Shown here piece by piece: positions 17,192-27,737 of a stretch of DNA of 33,381 nucleotides. The notes below the pieces were generated by a model. That model was not told where the DNA came from. It was given only the letters and a program-made list of their open reading frames with translations, and did no database searches. The stretch is from contig NZ_BCRE01000082.1 in NCBI RefSeq assembly GCF_001552435.1, positions 1 to 33,381 of the forward strand, given 5' to 3'. The DNA comes from Kribbia dieselivorans NBRC 106261 (GTDB taxonomy: Bacteria; Actinomycetota; Actinomycetes; Actinomycetales; Dermatophilaceae). A program made the position numbers and the translations under genes. Numbering within the stretch: the stretch's first letter is position 1; every line of letters starts with the position of its first letter.

Positions 17192-18394
17192 GTGCATGTG
17201 CGGTTCCTCTCGGTCGCGGACTTCCGGAGCTATGAGGGCGCGGATCTGGCCCTGAGTCCGGGGGTGACCACGCTCGTCGGTCTCAACGGCGAGGGAAAGA
17301 CCAACCTCGTCGAGGCCATCGGCTATGTCGCGACCTTGTCGAGTCACCGGGTCGCGAACGACGCTCCGCTGGTGCGGTTCGGTGCCGAGCGGGCGACGGT
17401 GCGGGCCGCGGTCGTCCGTGACGGGCGGGAGTCGGTGGTCGAGTTGGAGATCACGTCGGGTCGGGCCAATCGGGCCCGGCTCAATCGCTCGGCGCTGACC
17501 CGACCCCGCGACGTCCTGGGTACGCTGCGCACGGTGCTGTTCGCGCCCGAGGACCTTGCGCTCGTCAAGGGCGACCCCAGCGAGCGGCGACGGTTCCTCG
17601 ACGACCTGCTGGTGCAGCGCCAACCGCGATGGGCCGCGGTGCGCGGTGACTACGACAAGATCGTCAAGCAACGCAACGCGCTGCTGAAGTCGGCCATGCC
17701 GGTGCTCTCGCGGCGGGGTCGTCGGGGTGGGCGGCGACCCGATCAGGCTCCGGTCGCCGACGAGGCCGCCTCGGCGTTGCACACCCTCGATGTGTGGAAC
17801 GACCATCTCGCCGCGGTCGGCGGCCAGCTGCTCTACGCCCGGCTGCGGCTGTTACGGGACCTCCAACCCCTGCTCGCCGAGGCGTACGGGCAGGTCAGCG
17901 CCGCGGATAGCGAGGCGTCGGCGGTCTACCGATCCTCGCTGCATGAGGAGGCCGCTGCGGCGCTCGCCGCGGGTGAGGTGCCCGAGCCCGATGAGGTGCG
18001 GGGGCTCATCCTCGAGTCCCTGGCCCGGGTGCGTGATCAGGAGATCGAGCGCGGGGTCGGCCTCGTCGGGCCACACCGTGACGACGTGGTGTTGACCCTG
18101 GGCGAGCTTCCGGCGAAGGGGTACGCGAGCCACGGAGAGTCGTGGAGCTTCGCCCTGGCCCTCCGGCTGGCGTCGTATCGCCTGCTGCGCCATGACCTGG
18201 GTGACGACCCGGTGCTGATCCTCGATGACGTCTTCGCCGAGCTGGACGTCGGTCGGCGCGACCGGCTGGCCGACATGATCGCCGACTGCGAGCAGGTCAT
18301 CATCACTGCGGCCGTGGGCGAGGATGTGCCCGACGCCTTGACCGGCGCACGGTTTCACGTGAAACACGGAACGGTCACGGGTGAGGTCGCATGA
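17192..18394 (+). CDS. recF: DNA replication and repair protein RecF
   Basis: SMC-like ATPase of 400 residues that loads RecA at gapped DNA together with RecO/RecR. Walker A is GLNGEGKTN at 30-38. The family block [24 protein letters not shown] follows at 117-140, and the C-terminal ATPase half carries the signature [16 protein letters not shown] and the Walker [13 protein letters not shown]. At about residues 169-191 there is a basic Arg/Gly-rich insertion ([13 protein letters not shown]) before the second lobe. The GTG at 17192 lies three bases after the gnd stop. The 3' end of the gene contains a parS site (18352-18365) and overlaps dciA by four bases (ATGA). Confidence 0.97.
   Translation: MHVRFLSVADFRSYEGADLALSPGVTTLVGLNGEGKTNLVEAIGYVATLSSHRVANDAPLVRFGAERATVRAAVVRDGRESVVELEITSGRANRARLNRSALTRPRDVLGTLRTVLFAPEDLALVKGDPSERRRFLDDLLVQRQPRWAAVRGDYDKIVKQRNALLKSAMPVLSRRGRRGGRRPDQAPVADEAASALHTLDVWNDHLAAVGGQLLYARLRLLRDLQPLLAEAYGQVSAADSEASAVYRSSLHEEAAAALAAGEVPEPDEVRGLILESLARVRDQEIERGVGLVGPHRDDVVLTLGELPAKGYASHGESWSFALALRLASYRLLRHDLGDDPVLILDDVFAELDVGRRDRLADMIADCEQVIITAAVGEDVPDALTGARFHVKHGTVTGEVA
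18351..18366. promoter_or_regulatory. parS: parS site near the 3' end of recF
   Basis: GTTTCACGTGAAAC (18352-18365) is a perfect parS core, with the outermost left base G instead of T. It lies about 5 kb on the right side of oriC, while the other three sites lie 8-9 kb to the left, so parS flanks the origin. Confidence 0.92.
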
Positions 18395-19029
18395 CGGACG
18401 ACACCCGGCACGACACCCCGGACGACATGTCGCCCGAGACGTCGGCTGATGACACCCCGACCGATGAGACCCGGGCCGACGAAGGCTCAGGTGACGACGG
18501 CTCACGTGACGACACGGCGCTCCGTGACGCCGCCCGTCTCGAGGACGCCGCCCAGGCCGCGCTGAGCCGGGCACGTGCGGCCGCCCGGGCCAAGGGTCTG
18601 CGCCCGGGTCTCAAACCCCTGCGCCGTCGGGTGAGGAATCGGGCGACCCCGACCACACCCATGGACGGCACCCGCGACCCCCATCTCCTCGGCGATCAGC
18701 TGGATCGACTCGTCAGCGACCGCGGGTGGAAGGTCGACGTGGCGGTGGGGTCGGTGATGGGTCGCTGGCCCGAGATCGTCGGACCCGACGTCGCGGCCCA
18801 CTGCCAACCGGTGACGTTCGAGGCGGGGGTGCTCACGGTCCGGGCCGAGTCCACGTCGTGGGCCACGCAGATCCGCCTGCTCGCCAGTTCGATCCTCGCT
18901 CGCCTCGAGACGGAGATCGGACCGGGTGCGGTGACGGAGCTCCGGGTCAAGGGTCCGAATGCGCCATCCTGGTCGCGCGGGCCGCGTCGGATCAGCGATG
19001 GGCGCGGTCCGCGGGACACCTATGGGTGA
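18391..19029 (+). CDS. dciA: DciA-type replicative helicase loader (DUF721)
   Basis: Protein of 212 residues. The conserved DUF721/DciA domain runs from about 95 to 185, with [28 protein letters not shown] and the [11 protein letters not shown] block; these are the hallmarks of the helicase-operator DciA that acts with DnaB in bacteria lacking DnaC. The N-terminal 45 residues are Asp/Thr/Glu-rich and disordered; an Ala/Arg-rich helix at 50-80 precedes the domain. The ATG overlaps the recF stop (ATGA), so translation is coupled. recF-dciA is the normal actinobacterial order. Confidence 0.93.
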   Translation: MTDDTRHDTPDDMSPETSADDTPTDETRADEGSGDDGSRDDTALRDAARLEDAAQAALSRARAAARAKGLRPGLKPLRRRVRNRATPTTPMDGTRDPHLLGDQLDRLVSDRGWKVDVAVGSVMGRWPEIVGPDVAAHCQPVTFEAGVLTVRAESTSWATQIRLLASSILARLETEIGPGAVTELRVKGPNAPSWSRGPRRISDGRGPRDTYG

Positions 19030-19139
19030 GCGGGAGCACACCAGCTGACCCCACGCGCGACCCTGACCTTGACGGATGTGTGTGGCACTGTTGAGGGGCG
19101 GCTCGTCGAGCCGTCTCTGTCAGCTGTTGAGGAAGGCCC

Positions 19140-19988
19140 ATGAACGACCGGATCGAACCGGATCCCGTGGACCCGTATTCGTCGTACTCGCCCATCCACC
19201 TGCCGGATGACGAGCCCGAAACCACTGAGATCCCCGCCCTGCGGGCGACCCCGCCGGAGACGCCGGAATCGCCGTCGGTCGGACACACCACGGAACTGCC
19301 CGTCGGGTCGACCCCCGAGGACGAGACGCAGCCGCTCGCCTCGTGGACCCCCGAGGAGGCGCCGCGTCACTCGGCGATCGGTGTCACGGCCGACCGGGCG
19401 ACCCCGCTGGCGATCATCGGGCTGGGGATCGTCGTCTCGCTGGTCATCCTCGCCATCGGTTTCGCCGTGCTGGCGTTCGGCCCGGAGGGGGACGATCAGC
19501 CGAAGAAGGCGACCGCGACCTCGAAGCCCCGGGTGACCTCGGATGACGGGCTGGACATGTCCAAGGCCTACACGCCGTCGAGCACGACGAAACCAGCGCG
19601 TTCGGCCGCCTCGACCTCGGCCCGGCGTTCGGTGTCGGCGTCACCCACCGCGACGAAGACCACGGCCAAGGCCACCGCGACACCCTCGTCGACGAGTCGG
19701 ACGCCCACGACGAAGACGACCCAGTCGCCCGACTCCGGCCTGAAGGCAGTGCCGGCCGGGGCGCAGCGATGCGGCACCGCCAGGTCCGGCATGGTGGCGG
19801 CCAGCGGAAACGCGCAGACGTCGTGTGCGTTCGCGCGCAAGGTGCGCCAGTATGCGGCCGCGCGCCCCGGGGATTCGACGATGCGCGTCAAGAGCCCGAC
19901 CACGGGGCTGTCCTACACCATGACCTGCACCAGCGGGAAGGTCCGCCGGTGCACCGGCGGCAACGGCGCGGTCGTCTACCTGAAGTAG
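19140..19988 (+). CDS. Single-pass membrane protein with outer Cys4 domain
   Basis: Protein of 282 residues of unknown function. A Pro/Glu/Asp/Thr-rich cytoplasmic N-terminus of about 88 residues leads into one hydrophobic segment (about 88-113). An outer Ser/Thr/Pro/Lys-rich stalk spans 120-200. A small C-terminal domain carries four cysteines at 211, 229, 263 and 271 (QRCGTA, TSCAFAR, YTMTCTSG, RRCTGGN), which could form two disulfides outside the membrane. Similar Cys-containing end domains occur in actinobacterial cell-surface proteins and some serine/threonine kinase homologues, but I cannot name a family with confidence. The ATG has GAGGAAGG upstream. It ends 6 nt before the convergent amidohydrolase. 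Confidence 0.85.
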   Translation: MNDRIEPDPVDPYSSYSPIHLPDDEPETTEIPALRATPPETPESPSVGHTTELPVGSTPEDETQPLASWTPEEAPRHSAIGVTADRATPLAIIGLGIVVSLVILAIGFAVLAFGPEGDDQPKKATATSKPRVTSDDGLDMSKAYTPSSTTKPARSAASTSARRSVSASPTATKTTAKATATPSSTSRTPTTKTTQSPDSGLKAVPAGAQRCGTARSGMVAASGNAQTSCAFARKVRQYAAARPGDSTMRVKSPTTGLSYTMTCTSGKVRRCTGGNGAVVYLK

Positions 19989-19994
19989 GGCGCC

Positions 19995-20888
19995 TCAGGC
20001 CTTCGCGCCGATGAGGCGTTGGCCGTTGTCCCAGCAGACCGCGCGCAGCCAGGCCGAACCGAGCTCGAGGTGCTCCAACGCCTCGAGCTGGTGCGGATAG
20101 CGGTAGGGGATGTTCGGGTAGTCCGAGCCGAGAACGACCTTGTCGCCGATCGCCGCGAGCCGGGGCAGGAGGTCACGCGGGTACGGGTTGGCCCGTTCGC
20201 TGAAGTCGGTGAACGACATCGTCGTGTCGAGGTGGACGTTCGGGTAGGCCTCGGCCATCTCGAGGAACGCCTCGTACTCGGTCAACCCCATGTGGGCGAT
20301 GACGAGGGTGAGGTTCGGGTGGCGCGAGAGCACCTGCCGGATCGGCTCGTCACCGGTGTGCGGGCCCGGCTCAGGTCCGGATCCACAGTGCGTCACGACC
20401 GGCACCCCGGCCTCGGCCAACTGACCCCACACCTTGTCCAGGTGCGGGTCGGTCGGGTCGAACGCGCCGACCTGGACGTGGCACTTGAACACCTCCGCCC
20501 CGGATTCCAGGGCCGCGCGCACATCCTCGACCGCACGCTCCTCCGCGAAGAACGTCGACGTGTGCGCGCAGTCGGGGTGGGCGGCGGCGAACTCGGCCGA
20601 CCACGCGTTGAGCCAGGCGGCCATCTCCGGTCGGTGCGGGTAGAGCATCGAGGTGAACCGCTCGACCCGAAGGGAGCGCAGCGCGGCGGTGCGCTCCTCC
20701 TCGCTCCCCTTGTACGTGATCGACCATTCCGGCATGCTCTCGCGCGGCGTGGCGAAGTACTGCCACACCTTGTTCAGCACGTTCTGGGGCATGAAGTGGG
20801 TGTGGATGTCGACCAGACCGGGGATGTCGTTGCGCGTCAGGAAGTCGTCGACGGCGACTCGGTCGATGGTCAGGGCAACTTCGTCCAT
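19995..20888 (-). CDS. Amidohydrolase-2 family metal-dependent hydrolase
   Basis: Predicted cytoplasmic TIM-barrel hydrolase of 297 residues. It begins with the metal-binding VDIHTHF (His29, His31), then EVFKCHVQV (Lys135), THCGSG (His167), VIAHMG (His199) and the final LGSDYPNIPY (Asp256). These are the expected positions of the metal and catalytic residues in the amidohydrolase-2 (decarboxylase/hydrolase) family. The substrate cannot be told from sequence. No strong ribosome-binding site precedes the ATG at 20888. It runs opposite to the recF/dciA genes and is convergent with the Cys4 membrane protein. The EEP gene lies upstream on the same strand, with a terminator-like hairpin between them, so they are probably separate units. 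Confidence 0.9.
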   Translation of the reverse strand: MDEVALTIDRVAVDDFLTRNDIPGLVDIHTHFMPQNVLNKVWQYFATPRESMPEWSITYKGSEEERTAALRSLRVERFTSMLYPHRPEMAAWLNAWSAEFAAAHPDCAHTSTFFAEERAVEDVRAALESGAEVFKCHVQVGAFDPTDPHLDKVWGQLAEAGVPVVTHCGSGPEPGPHTGDEPIRQVLSRHPNLTLVIAHMGLTEYEAFLEMAEAYPNVHLDTTMSFTDFSERANPYPRDLLPRLAAIGDKVVLGSDYPNIPYRYPHQLEALEHLELGSAWLRAVCWDNGQRLIGAKA

Positions 20889-20950
20889 GGCGGCGAGCCT
20901 AGCGGGTGTTCAGTTTCGTGCGGGATGGCCGTGCGCGGGCCATTCCGCTC

Positions 20951-20990
20951 GGTCAAGGGCGCAGGGACGCAGACGTGTGCGCCCTTGACC
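20951..20990 (-). terminator. Terminator-like hairpin after the EEP gene
   Basis: Perfect 13-bp inverted repeat (20951-20963 and 20978-20990, arms ending GGGCGCA/TGCGCCC) with a 14-base loop, 18 nt after the EEP stop on the minus strand. No U-run follows. Confidence 0.65.
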
Positions 20991-21007
20991 GTGGAGCAGC
21001 GGATGCG

Positions 21008-21832
21008 TCAGTGGTTCGACGACTGGCCGCGGGGCACGAGCAGGTCGGCAACCAGCGGTCGGTGGTCTGACGCGGATGCCGCGAGGTCGGTGCTGGGAAC
21101 CGCGGCACCGGTGATCGTCACGTTCGAGGTCACCCCAATGTGGTCGATCCGCGAGGTGGGACGCCCAGCCGGAAACGTCGGTTGGGTGTTGACCGTGGTC
21201 ACGCTCGTCAGGGCGTTCCACAGGGGTGCGATCTCCGGGGCGGTGGCCGGAGCGTTGAGGTCACCGAGGAGGATCTGCGTCGCGCCGGGACGCCGCTCGG
21301 CGAGGACGGCCAGCGTGTCGGACACCTGGAGGCGCCGCACCGTCGGGTCTGCGCGGTAGTCGAGGTGGGTCGAGTAGACGTGCAGGCGCGCGCCCTTGGC
21401 CTCGATGACGGCCTCGGCGAAGCCGGGGGCCGGTGCGGGGGTGGGATTGGCGTCCTGGGTCGACAGCCGGGTCAGGTCGTGGTTGATGAAGTCAACGATC
21501 GGGTACCGGCTCAGCACCGCCACCCCGAACTGCCGATTGGGTGCACCGGGCGTCGTGGACGGGAGGTCGTAGATCGGTGCGAACACGACGTGCATGCCGG
21601 TTCGGTCGGCGATCTCCTGCGCCACGTCGAGGTGGTTGCTGCGGGAACCCCAGTGAACATCCACCTCCTGCAGTCCGACGATGTCGGCATCGAGCTCGTC
21701 GATCGCGGACGCGATGCGGTCGAGGTCGAAGGCCCCGTCCATCCCCGCTCCGTAGCGGATGTTGTAGGTGGCGACCCGCAGCGAAACGGGTGGCGGATCG
21801 TCGATGCCGCGCGATGGCGGTGACCCACGCAT
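21008..21832 (-). CDS. Endonuclease/exonuclease/phosphatase (EEP) family protein
   Basis: Metal-dependent phosphodiesterase-like protein of 274 residues. All EEP motifs are present: TYNIRYG (Asn24), GLQEVD (Glu56), STHLDYR (His156), LGDLNA (Asp191, Asn193), RIDHI (Asp230) and SDHRPLVAD (Asp256, His257). The family covers nucleases, sphingomyelinases and inositol-phosphate phosphatases, so the substrate is open. No signal peptide or membrane segment is visible, so it appears cytoplasmic. The ATG at 21832 has only a weak GGG upstream. It stands on the minus strand between dciA and gyrB, away from the replication genes in function. Confidence 0.9.
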   Translation of the reverse strand: MRGSPPSRGIDDPPPVSLRVATYNIRYGAGMDGAFDLDRIASAIDELDADIVGLQEVDVHWGSRSNHLDVAQEIADRTGMHVVFAPIYDLPSTTPGAPNRQFGVAVLSRYPIVDFINHDLTRLSTQDANPTPAPAPGFAEAVIEAKGARLHVYSTHLDYRADPTVRRLQVSDTLAVLAERRPGATQILLGDLNAPATAPEIAPLWNALTSVTTVNTQPTFPAGRPTSRIDHIGVTSNVTITGAAVPSTDLAASASDHRPLVADLLVPRGQSSNH

Positions 21833-22071
21833 CCCGATCCCCTGCTCGGCGTGATTCGCCAGAACGGTCGACAGGGGTCAGAAGCGACCCCGTTGCACGT
21901 CGGGGGTCGTACCCAGTGGCCGAATCGCTCCCAGCGGCGCCGCACAGGGCTTGAGAGGCATGTGGCCGGGCCGCCGACCGGCTAGAATGCAGTGATGACA
22001 CGGCGCGGGCCTTGGGCACGCGCCGACGTGTGAGTGCGTTGAGGGCCACGCCAGTGCCTGACGCCGATTGA

Positions 22072-24222
<2,151 letters not shown>

Positions 24223-24285
24223 TCGAGAAGCCGACCGCACCCGCATCCGACCTTCACGAACACCCCCTGAGAGACAAGGGATCAC

Positions 24286-26868
24286 ATGACCGAGCAGCCG
24301 CCCGTCGAGCACGACCGGGTCGAGGTCGTCGACCTCAACACGGAGATGCAGCGCAGTTACATCGAGTACGCGATGTCCGTCATCGTCTCTCGCGCCCTGC
24401 CGGATGTGCGTGACGGCCTCAAGCCCGTGCACCGCCGCATCGTCTACGCCATGTACGACGGCGGGTACCGCCCCGACCGCGGGTACAACAAGTGCTCGCG
24501 CGTCGTCGGTGACGTCATGGGTCAGTACCACCCGCACGGCGACTCGGCGATCTACGACGCCATGGTCCGTCTCGTGCAGCCGTGGTCGATGCGCTACCCG
24601 CTCATCGACGGGCAGGGCAACTTCGGCTCGGCCGGCAACGACGGTGCCGCCGCCCCGCGGTACACCGAGTGCAAGATGGCCCCGCTGGCGATGGAGCTCG
24701 TGCGGGACATCCACGAGGAGACCGTCGACTTCGAGCCGAACTACGACGGCAAGACGATGCAGCCGACCGTGCTGCCGGCGCGCTTCCCGAACCTGCTCGT
24801 CAACGGCTCCTCCGGCATCGCGGTCGGCATGGCCACCCAGATCCCGCCGCACAACCTGCGCGAGGTCGCCGAGGCCGCCCGCTGGGTGCTGTCCAACCCC
24901 GACGCCTCGCGCGAGGAGACCCTCGACGCGGTCATGGCCCGCATCCCCGGCCCGGATTTCCCCACCGCGGGACGCATCCTGGGCCGCCGCGAGATCGAGG
25001 ATGCGTACCGCACCGGCCGCGGCTCGATCAAGATGCAGGCCGTCGTCGAGGTCGAGGAGATCCAGGGCCGCACCTGCCTGGTCGTCACCGAACTGCCGTA
25101 CATGGTCAACCCGGACACGTTGGCGCAGAAGATCGCCGAGATGACCAAGGAGGGTCGTTTGGCCGGCATCGCCGACATTCGCGACGAGACCTCCGGTCGT
25201 ACCGGGCAGCGCCTGGTCATCGTGCTCAAGCGCGATGCCACGCCCAAGGTCGTGCTCAACAACCTGTACAAGCACACCCAGCTGCAGACGACGTTCGGCG
25301 CGAACATGCTCGCCCTGGTCGACGGGGTGCCGCGCACCCTGCCCATCGACGCGTTCGTGCGGCACTGGGTCACCCACCAGATCGACGTCATCGTCCGGCG
25401 CACCCAGTTCCGCCTGCGCAAGGCCGAGGCCGACATCCACATCCTGCGTGGACTCCTCAAAGCGCTGGACATGCTCGATGAGGTCATCGCGCTGATCCGC
25501 CGCTCCCCCACGGTCGAGGAGGCCCGCGACGGCCTGATCCAGCTCCTGGAGATCGACGAGATCCAGGCCAACGCCATCCTCAACATGCAGTTGCGGCGCC
25601 TGGCGGCCCTGGAGCGGCAGAAGATCATCGACGAGCATGACCGGCTCGAGGCGATGATCACCGACTACAAGGACATCCTCGCCACCCCCTCCCGCCAGCG
25701 GGCCATCGTCGACGAGGAGCTCACCGAGATCGTCGACCGCTACGGCGACGAGCGCCGCACCCAGATCGTGCCGTGGAACGGCGACATGTCCGACGAGGAC
25801 CTCATCCCCGAGGAGAACGTCGTCGTCACCATCACCCGGGGCGGGTACGCCAAGCGCACGAAGAGCGACGAGTACCGCAGCCAGCACCGCGGTGGCAAGG
25901 GCGTACGCGGAGCGCAGTTGCGCGGCGACGATGTCGTCGAACACTTCTTCGTCACCTCCAGCCACCACTGGCTGCTGTTCTTCACCAACTACGGCCGGGT
26001 CTACCGCGCCAAGGCCTACGAGTTGCCGGAGGGGTCGCGCGACGCCAAGGGCCAGCACGTGGCCAATCTCATGGCCTTCCAGCCCGACGAACACATCTCC
26101 GAGGTGCTGGCCATCAAGGACTACACGGCCGCGCCGTACCTCGTCCTGGCCACGCGCAACGGTCTGGTGAAGAAGACCCGTCTGGCCGAATACGACTCTC
26201 CGCGCTCGGGTGGGTTGATCGCGATCAACCTGCGCGACGGCGACGAACTCGTCGGAGCGAAGCTCGTCTCGGGCAGCGACGACCTGCTGTTGGTCTCGCG
26301 CAAGGGCCAGTCGGTGCGCTTCCACGCCGACGACGAGCAGTTGCGGCCCATGGGTCGGGCGACCTCGGGTGTGACGGGTATGAAGTTCCGCAACGGAGAT
26401 GCGTTGCTCTCGATGAGCAAGATCGTCCAGGGCACGGAACCGGATGTCTTCGTCGTCTTCGAGAACGGCATCGCCAAGCGCACCCCGGTCACGGAATGGA
26501 CCGCGAAGAACCGCGGCATCTACGGCGTCGCCGTGGCCAAGATCGGCAAGGGCGACGAACTCGTCGGTGCGTTGACGTTGCTGCCCGAGGACGAGGTCAT
26601 GGTCGTCATGGAGAAGGGCAACGTCGTGCGCTCACGTGTCGACGAGGTCCGCTCGACCGGTCGCAACACCCAAGGCCAGATCTTCGCCGCTCCGGGAAAG
26701 AACGACTCGATCGTGGCGGTCGCGCGCAAGGTCGACACCGGTGAGACCGAGCCCGCAGAGAGTGGCGAGGCTGCCGAGCAGCAGGTTGACGGGGTACCGT
26801 CTGGGGAGGGCTCGACCGTTGACGGGCTCACGGACGGCGCGGACGACTCCACCGGAGGTCACGAGTGA
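24286..26868 (+). CDS. gyrA: DNA gyrase subunit A
   Basis: DNA-breaking subunit of gyrase, 860 residues. The catalytic tyrosine is Tyr126 in [10 protein letters not shown]. The quinolone-determining region [15 protein letters not shown] has the susceptible residues Ser87 and Asp91, equivalent to E. coli Ser83 and Asp87, so no resistance change is seen there. The GyrA box of the DNA-wrapping C-terminal domain is QHRGGKG. The last 50 or so residues form an acidic tail. AAGGG precedes the ATG. The stop overlaps the next gene's GTG by four bases (GTGA). Confidence 0.98.
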   Translation: MTEQPPVEHDRVEVVDLNTEMQRSYIEYAMSVIVSRALPDVRDGLKPVHRRIVYAMYDGGYRPDRGYNKCSRVVGDVMGQYHPHGDSAIYDAMVRLVQPWSMRYPLIDGQGNFGSAGNDGAAAPRYTECKMAPLAMELVRDIHEETVDFEPNYDGKTMQPTVLPARFPNLLVNGSSGIAVGMATQIPPHNLREVAEAARWVLSNPDASREETLDAVMARIPGPDFPTAGRILGRREIEDAYRTGRGSIKMQAVVEVEEIQGRTCLVVTELPYMVNPDTLAQKIAEMTKEGRLAGIADIRDETSGRTGQRLVIVLKRDATPKVVLNNLYKHTQLQTTFGANMLALVDGVPRTLPIDAFVRHWVTHQIDVIVRRTQFRLRKAEADIHILRGLLKALDMLDEVIALIRRSPTVEEARDGLIQLLEIDEIQANAILNMQLRRLAALERQKIIDEHDRLEAMITDYKDILATPSRQRAIVDEELTEIVDRYGDERRTQIVPWNGDMSDEDLIPEENVVVTITRGGYAKRTKSDEYRSQHRGGKGVRGAQLRGDDVVEHFFVTSSHHWLLFFTNYGRVYRAKAYELPEGSRDAKGQHVANLMAFQPDEHISEVLAIKDYTAAPYLVLATRNGLVKKTRLAEYDSPRSGGLIAINLRDGDELVGAKLVSGSDDLLLVSRKGQSVRFHADDEQLRPMGRATSGVTGMKFRNGDALLSMSKIVQGTEPDVFVVFENGIAKRTPVTEWTAKNRGIYGVAVAKIGKGDELVGALTLLPEDEVMVVMEKGNVVRSRVDEVRSTGRNTQGQIFAAPGKNDSIVAVARKVDTGETEPAESGEAAEQQVDGVPSGEGSTVDGLTDGADDSTGGHE

Positions 26869-27353
26869 GCACGACAGGCGAACACGGCACCGCGATGCGT
26901 GGGGCGTCGGGGAGCGCGGCCAATCCGGCTCCGACGCGCACGCAACCCGCGCAGGCCACCAGGCCGGCCACACCGCGCTCCCGCCCGGCGGTGCGACGGG
27001 TCAAGTTGCTCGTCTCGCGGATCGACCCGTGGTCGGCGCTCAAGATCAGCTTCCTCATCTCGGTGGCCCTGGGCATCGCGATGGTCGTCATGGTCGCCGT
27101 GCTGTGGACGCTGCTGCAGGGCATGGGCGTCTTCGACCAGGTCAGCCGCATGATCGGCTCGATCGCCGGCAGCAGCGAGAAGCCGTTCGACATCATGGAC
27201 ATCCTGGGCTTCGGCCGGGTGCTGTCGCTGACGATCGTCATCGCGGTCGTCGACGTCGTGCTCATGACCGCGCTCGCGACGCTGGGCGCGTTCCTCTACA
27301 ACGTCTGCGCCAGTCTGGTCGGCGGTCTGCAGCTCACGCTGACCGACGACTGA
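26865..27353 (+). CDS. DUF3566 membrane protein
   Basis: Small membrane protein of 162 residues belonging to the actinobacterial DUF3566 family, which is nearly always encoded directly after gyrA. The N-terminal 40 residues are Ala/Thr/Pro/Arg-rich and cytoplasmic. [21 protein letters not shown] precedes the first membrane segment (about 58-82). A loop with [11 protein letters not shown] and [13 protein letters not shown] leads to a second membrane segment (about 118-145), and GALYN-like [21 protein letters not shown] closes it. The GTG start overlaps the gyrA stop and has GGAGG 6 nt upstream. The function is unknown. Confidence 0.93.
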   Translation: MSTTGEHGTAMRGASGSAANPAPTRTQPAQATRPATPRSRPAVRRVKLLVSRIDPWSALKISFLISVALGIAMVVMVAVLWTLLQGMGVFDQVSRMIGSIAGSSEKPFDIMDILGFGRVLSLTIVIAVVDVVLMTALATLGAFLYNVCASLVGGLQLTLTDD

Positions 27354-27366
27354 TCCTGGGCGGCTC

Positions 27367-27399
27367 CCCCGGCTCGGCTCGTTTTGGAGCCAGCCGGGG
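27367..27399 (+). terminator. Terminator of the gyrB-gyrA-DUF3566 operon
   Basis: Hairpin with a 13-bp stem and a one-base bulge: CCCCGGCT plus GGCTC on the left (27367-27380), a 6-base loop GTTTTG, and GAGCC plus AGCCGGGG on the right (27387-27399). It starts 14 nt after the DUF3566 stop. No U-run follows. Confidence 0.7.
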
Positions 27400-27412
27400 C
27401 GTCGTGTAAGGT
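27384..27412 (+). promoter_or_regulatory. Candidate tRNA-Ile promoter
   Basis: TTGGAG (-35, 27384-27389), a 17-base spacer, then TGTAAGGT with the -10 TAAGGT at 27407-27412 and an extended TG. Transcription would start about 28 nt before the tRNA. It overlaps the right arm of the gyrase-operon terminator. Confidence 0.6.
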
Positions 27413-27446
27413 GAACCCTCGTGTCCACCGGTGTGGATAGCAATCC

Positions 27447-27523
27447 GGGCCTATAGCTCAGTCGGTTAGAGCGCTTCCCTGATAAGGAAGAGGTCACTGG
27501 TTCGAATCCAGTTAGGCCCACCA
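27447..27523 (+). tRNA. tRNA-Ile (GAT anticodon)
   Basis: A full cloverleaf: acceptor GGGCCTA/TAGGCCC, D-arm GCTC/GAGC, anticodon arm CTTCC/GGAAG around CTGATAA with anticodon GAT, T-arm ACTGG/CCAGT around TTCGAAT, discriminator A at 27520 and an encoded CCA (27521-27523). tRNA-Ile, and usually tRNA-Ala after it, is normal behind gyrA in actinobacteria. No tRNA-Ala is visible in the rest of the window. Confidence 0.97.
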
Positions 27524-27709
27524 CGGAGAACCCTCGACATCCCCCGAATCCGCAGGTTCGGGGGATGTTTCGTTTGTACCCATCTCCCAGTCACGCAGTT
27601 CGGCCCGGTAGGAATGCATGTGCTCGGGCGAAGTCGCTGCGATCTCCTGGCGAAGTCGGGCGAATCTCTCGTCCTTGTCACCGACGTGGCTGGCTCTGCT
27701 CGTCGTCAT
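27512..27709 (-). CDS. Possible small protein, 65 residues
   Basis: An ATG-started frame of 65 residues, with a charged helical middle (GDKDERFARLRQEIAATSPEHMHSY then RAELRDWEMG) and an acidic tail. It starts 28 nt downstream of the LuxR-type gene stop on the same strand. Its codons look reasonable and somewhat less GC-rich than neighbouring genes. Against it: only a weak AGG next to the ATG, and the 3' part reads antisense through the tRNA terminator and ends inside the tRNA 3' end. It could be a real short gene, a remnant, or chance. Confidence 0.35.
   Translation of the reverse strand: MTTSRASHVGDKDERFARLRQEIAATSPEHMHSYRAELRDWEMGTNETSPEPADSGDVEGSPWWA
27537..27568 (+). terminator. Terminator after tRNA-Ile
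   Basis: Perfect 12-bp inverted repeat (27537-27548 and 27557-27568, arms ACATCCCCCGAA and TTCGGGGGATGT) with an 8-base loop, followed by the T-rich TTCGTTTG. It lies 13 nt after the tRNA CCA end. A classic intrinsic terminator. Confidence 0.9.
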
Positions 27710-27737
27710 GCCTACAGGATGGCCCCTCGGAGACCGA

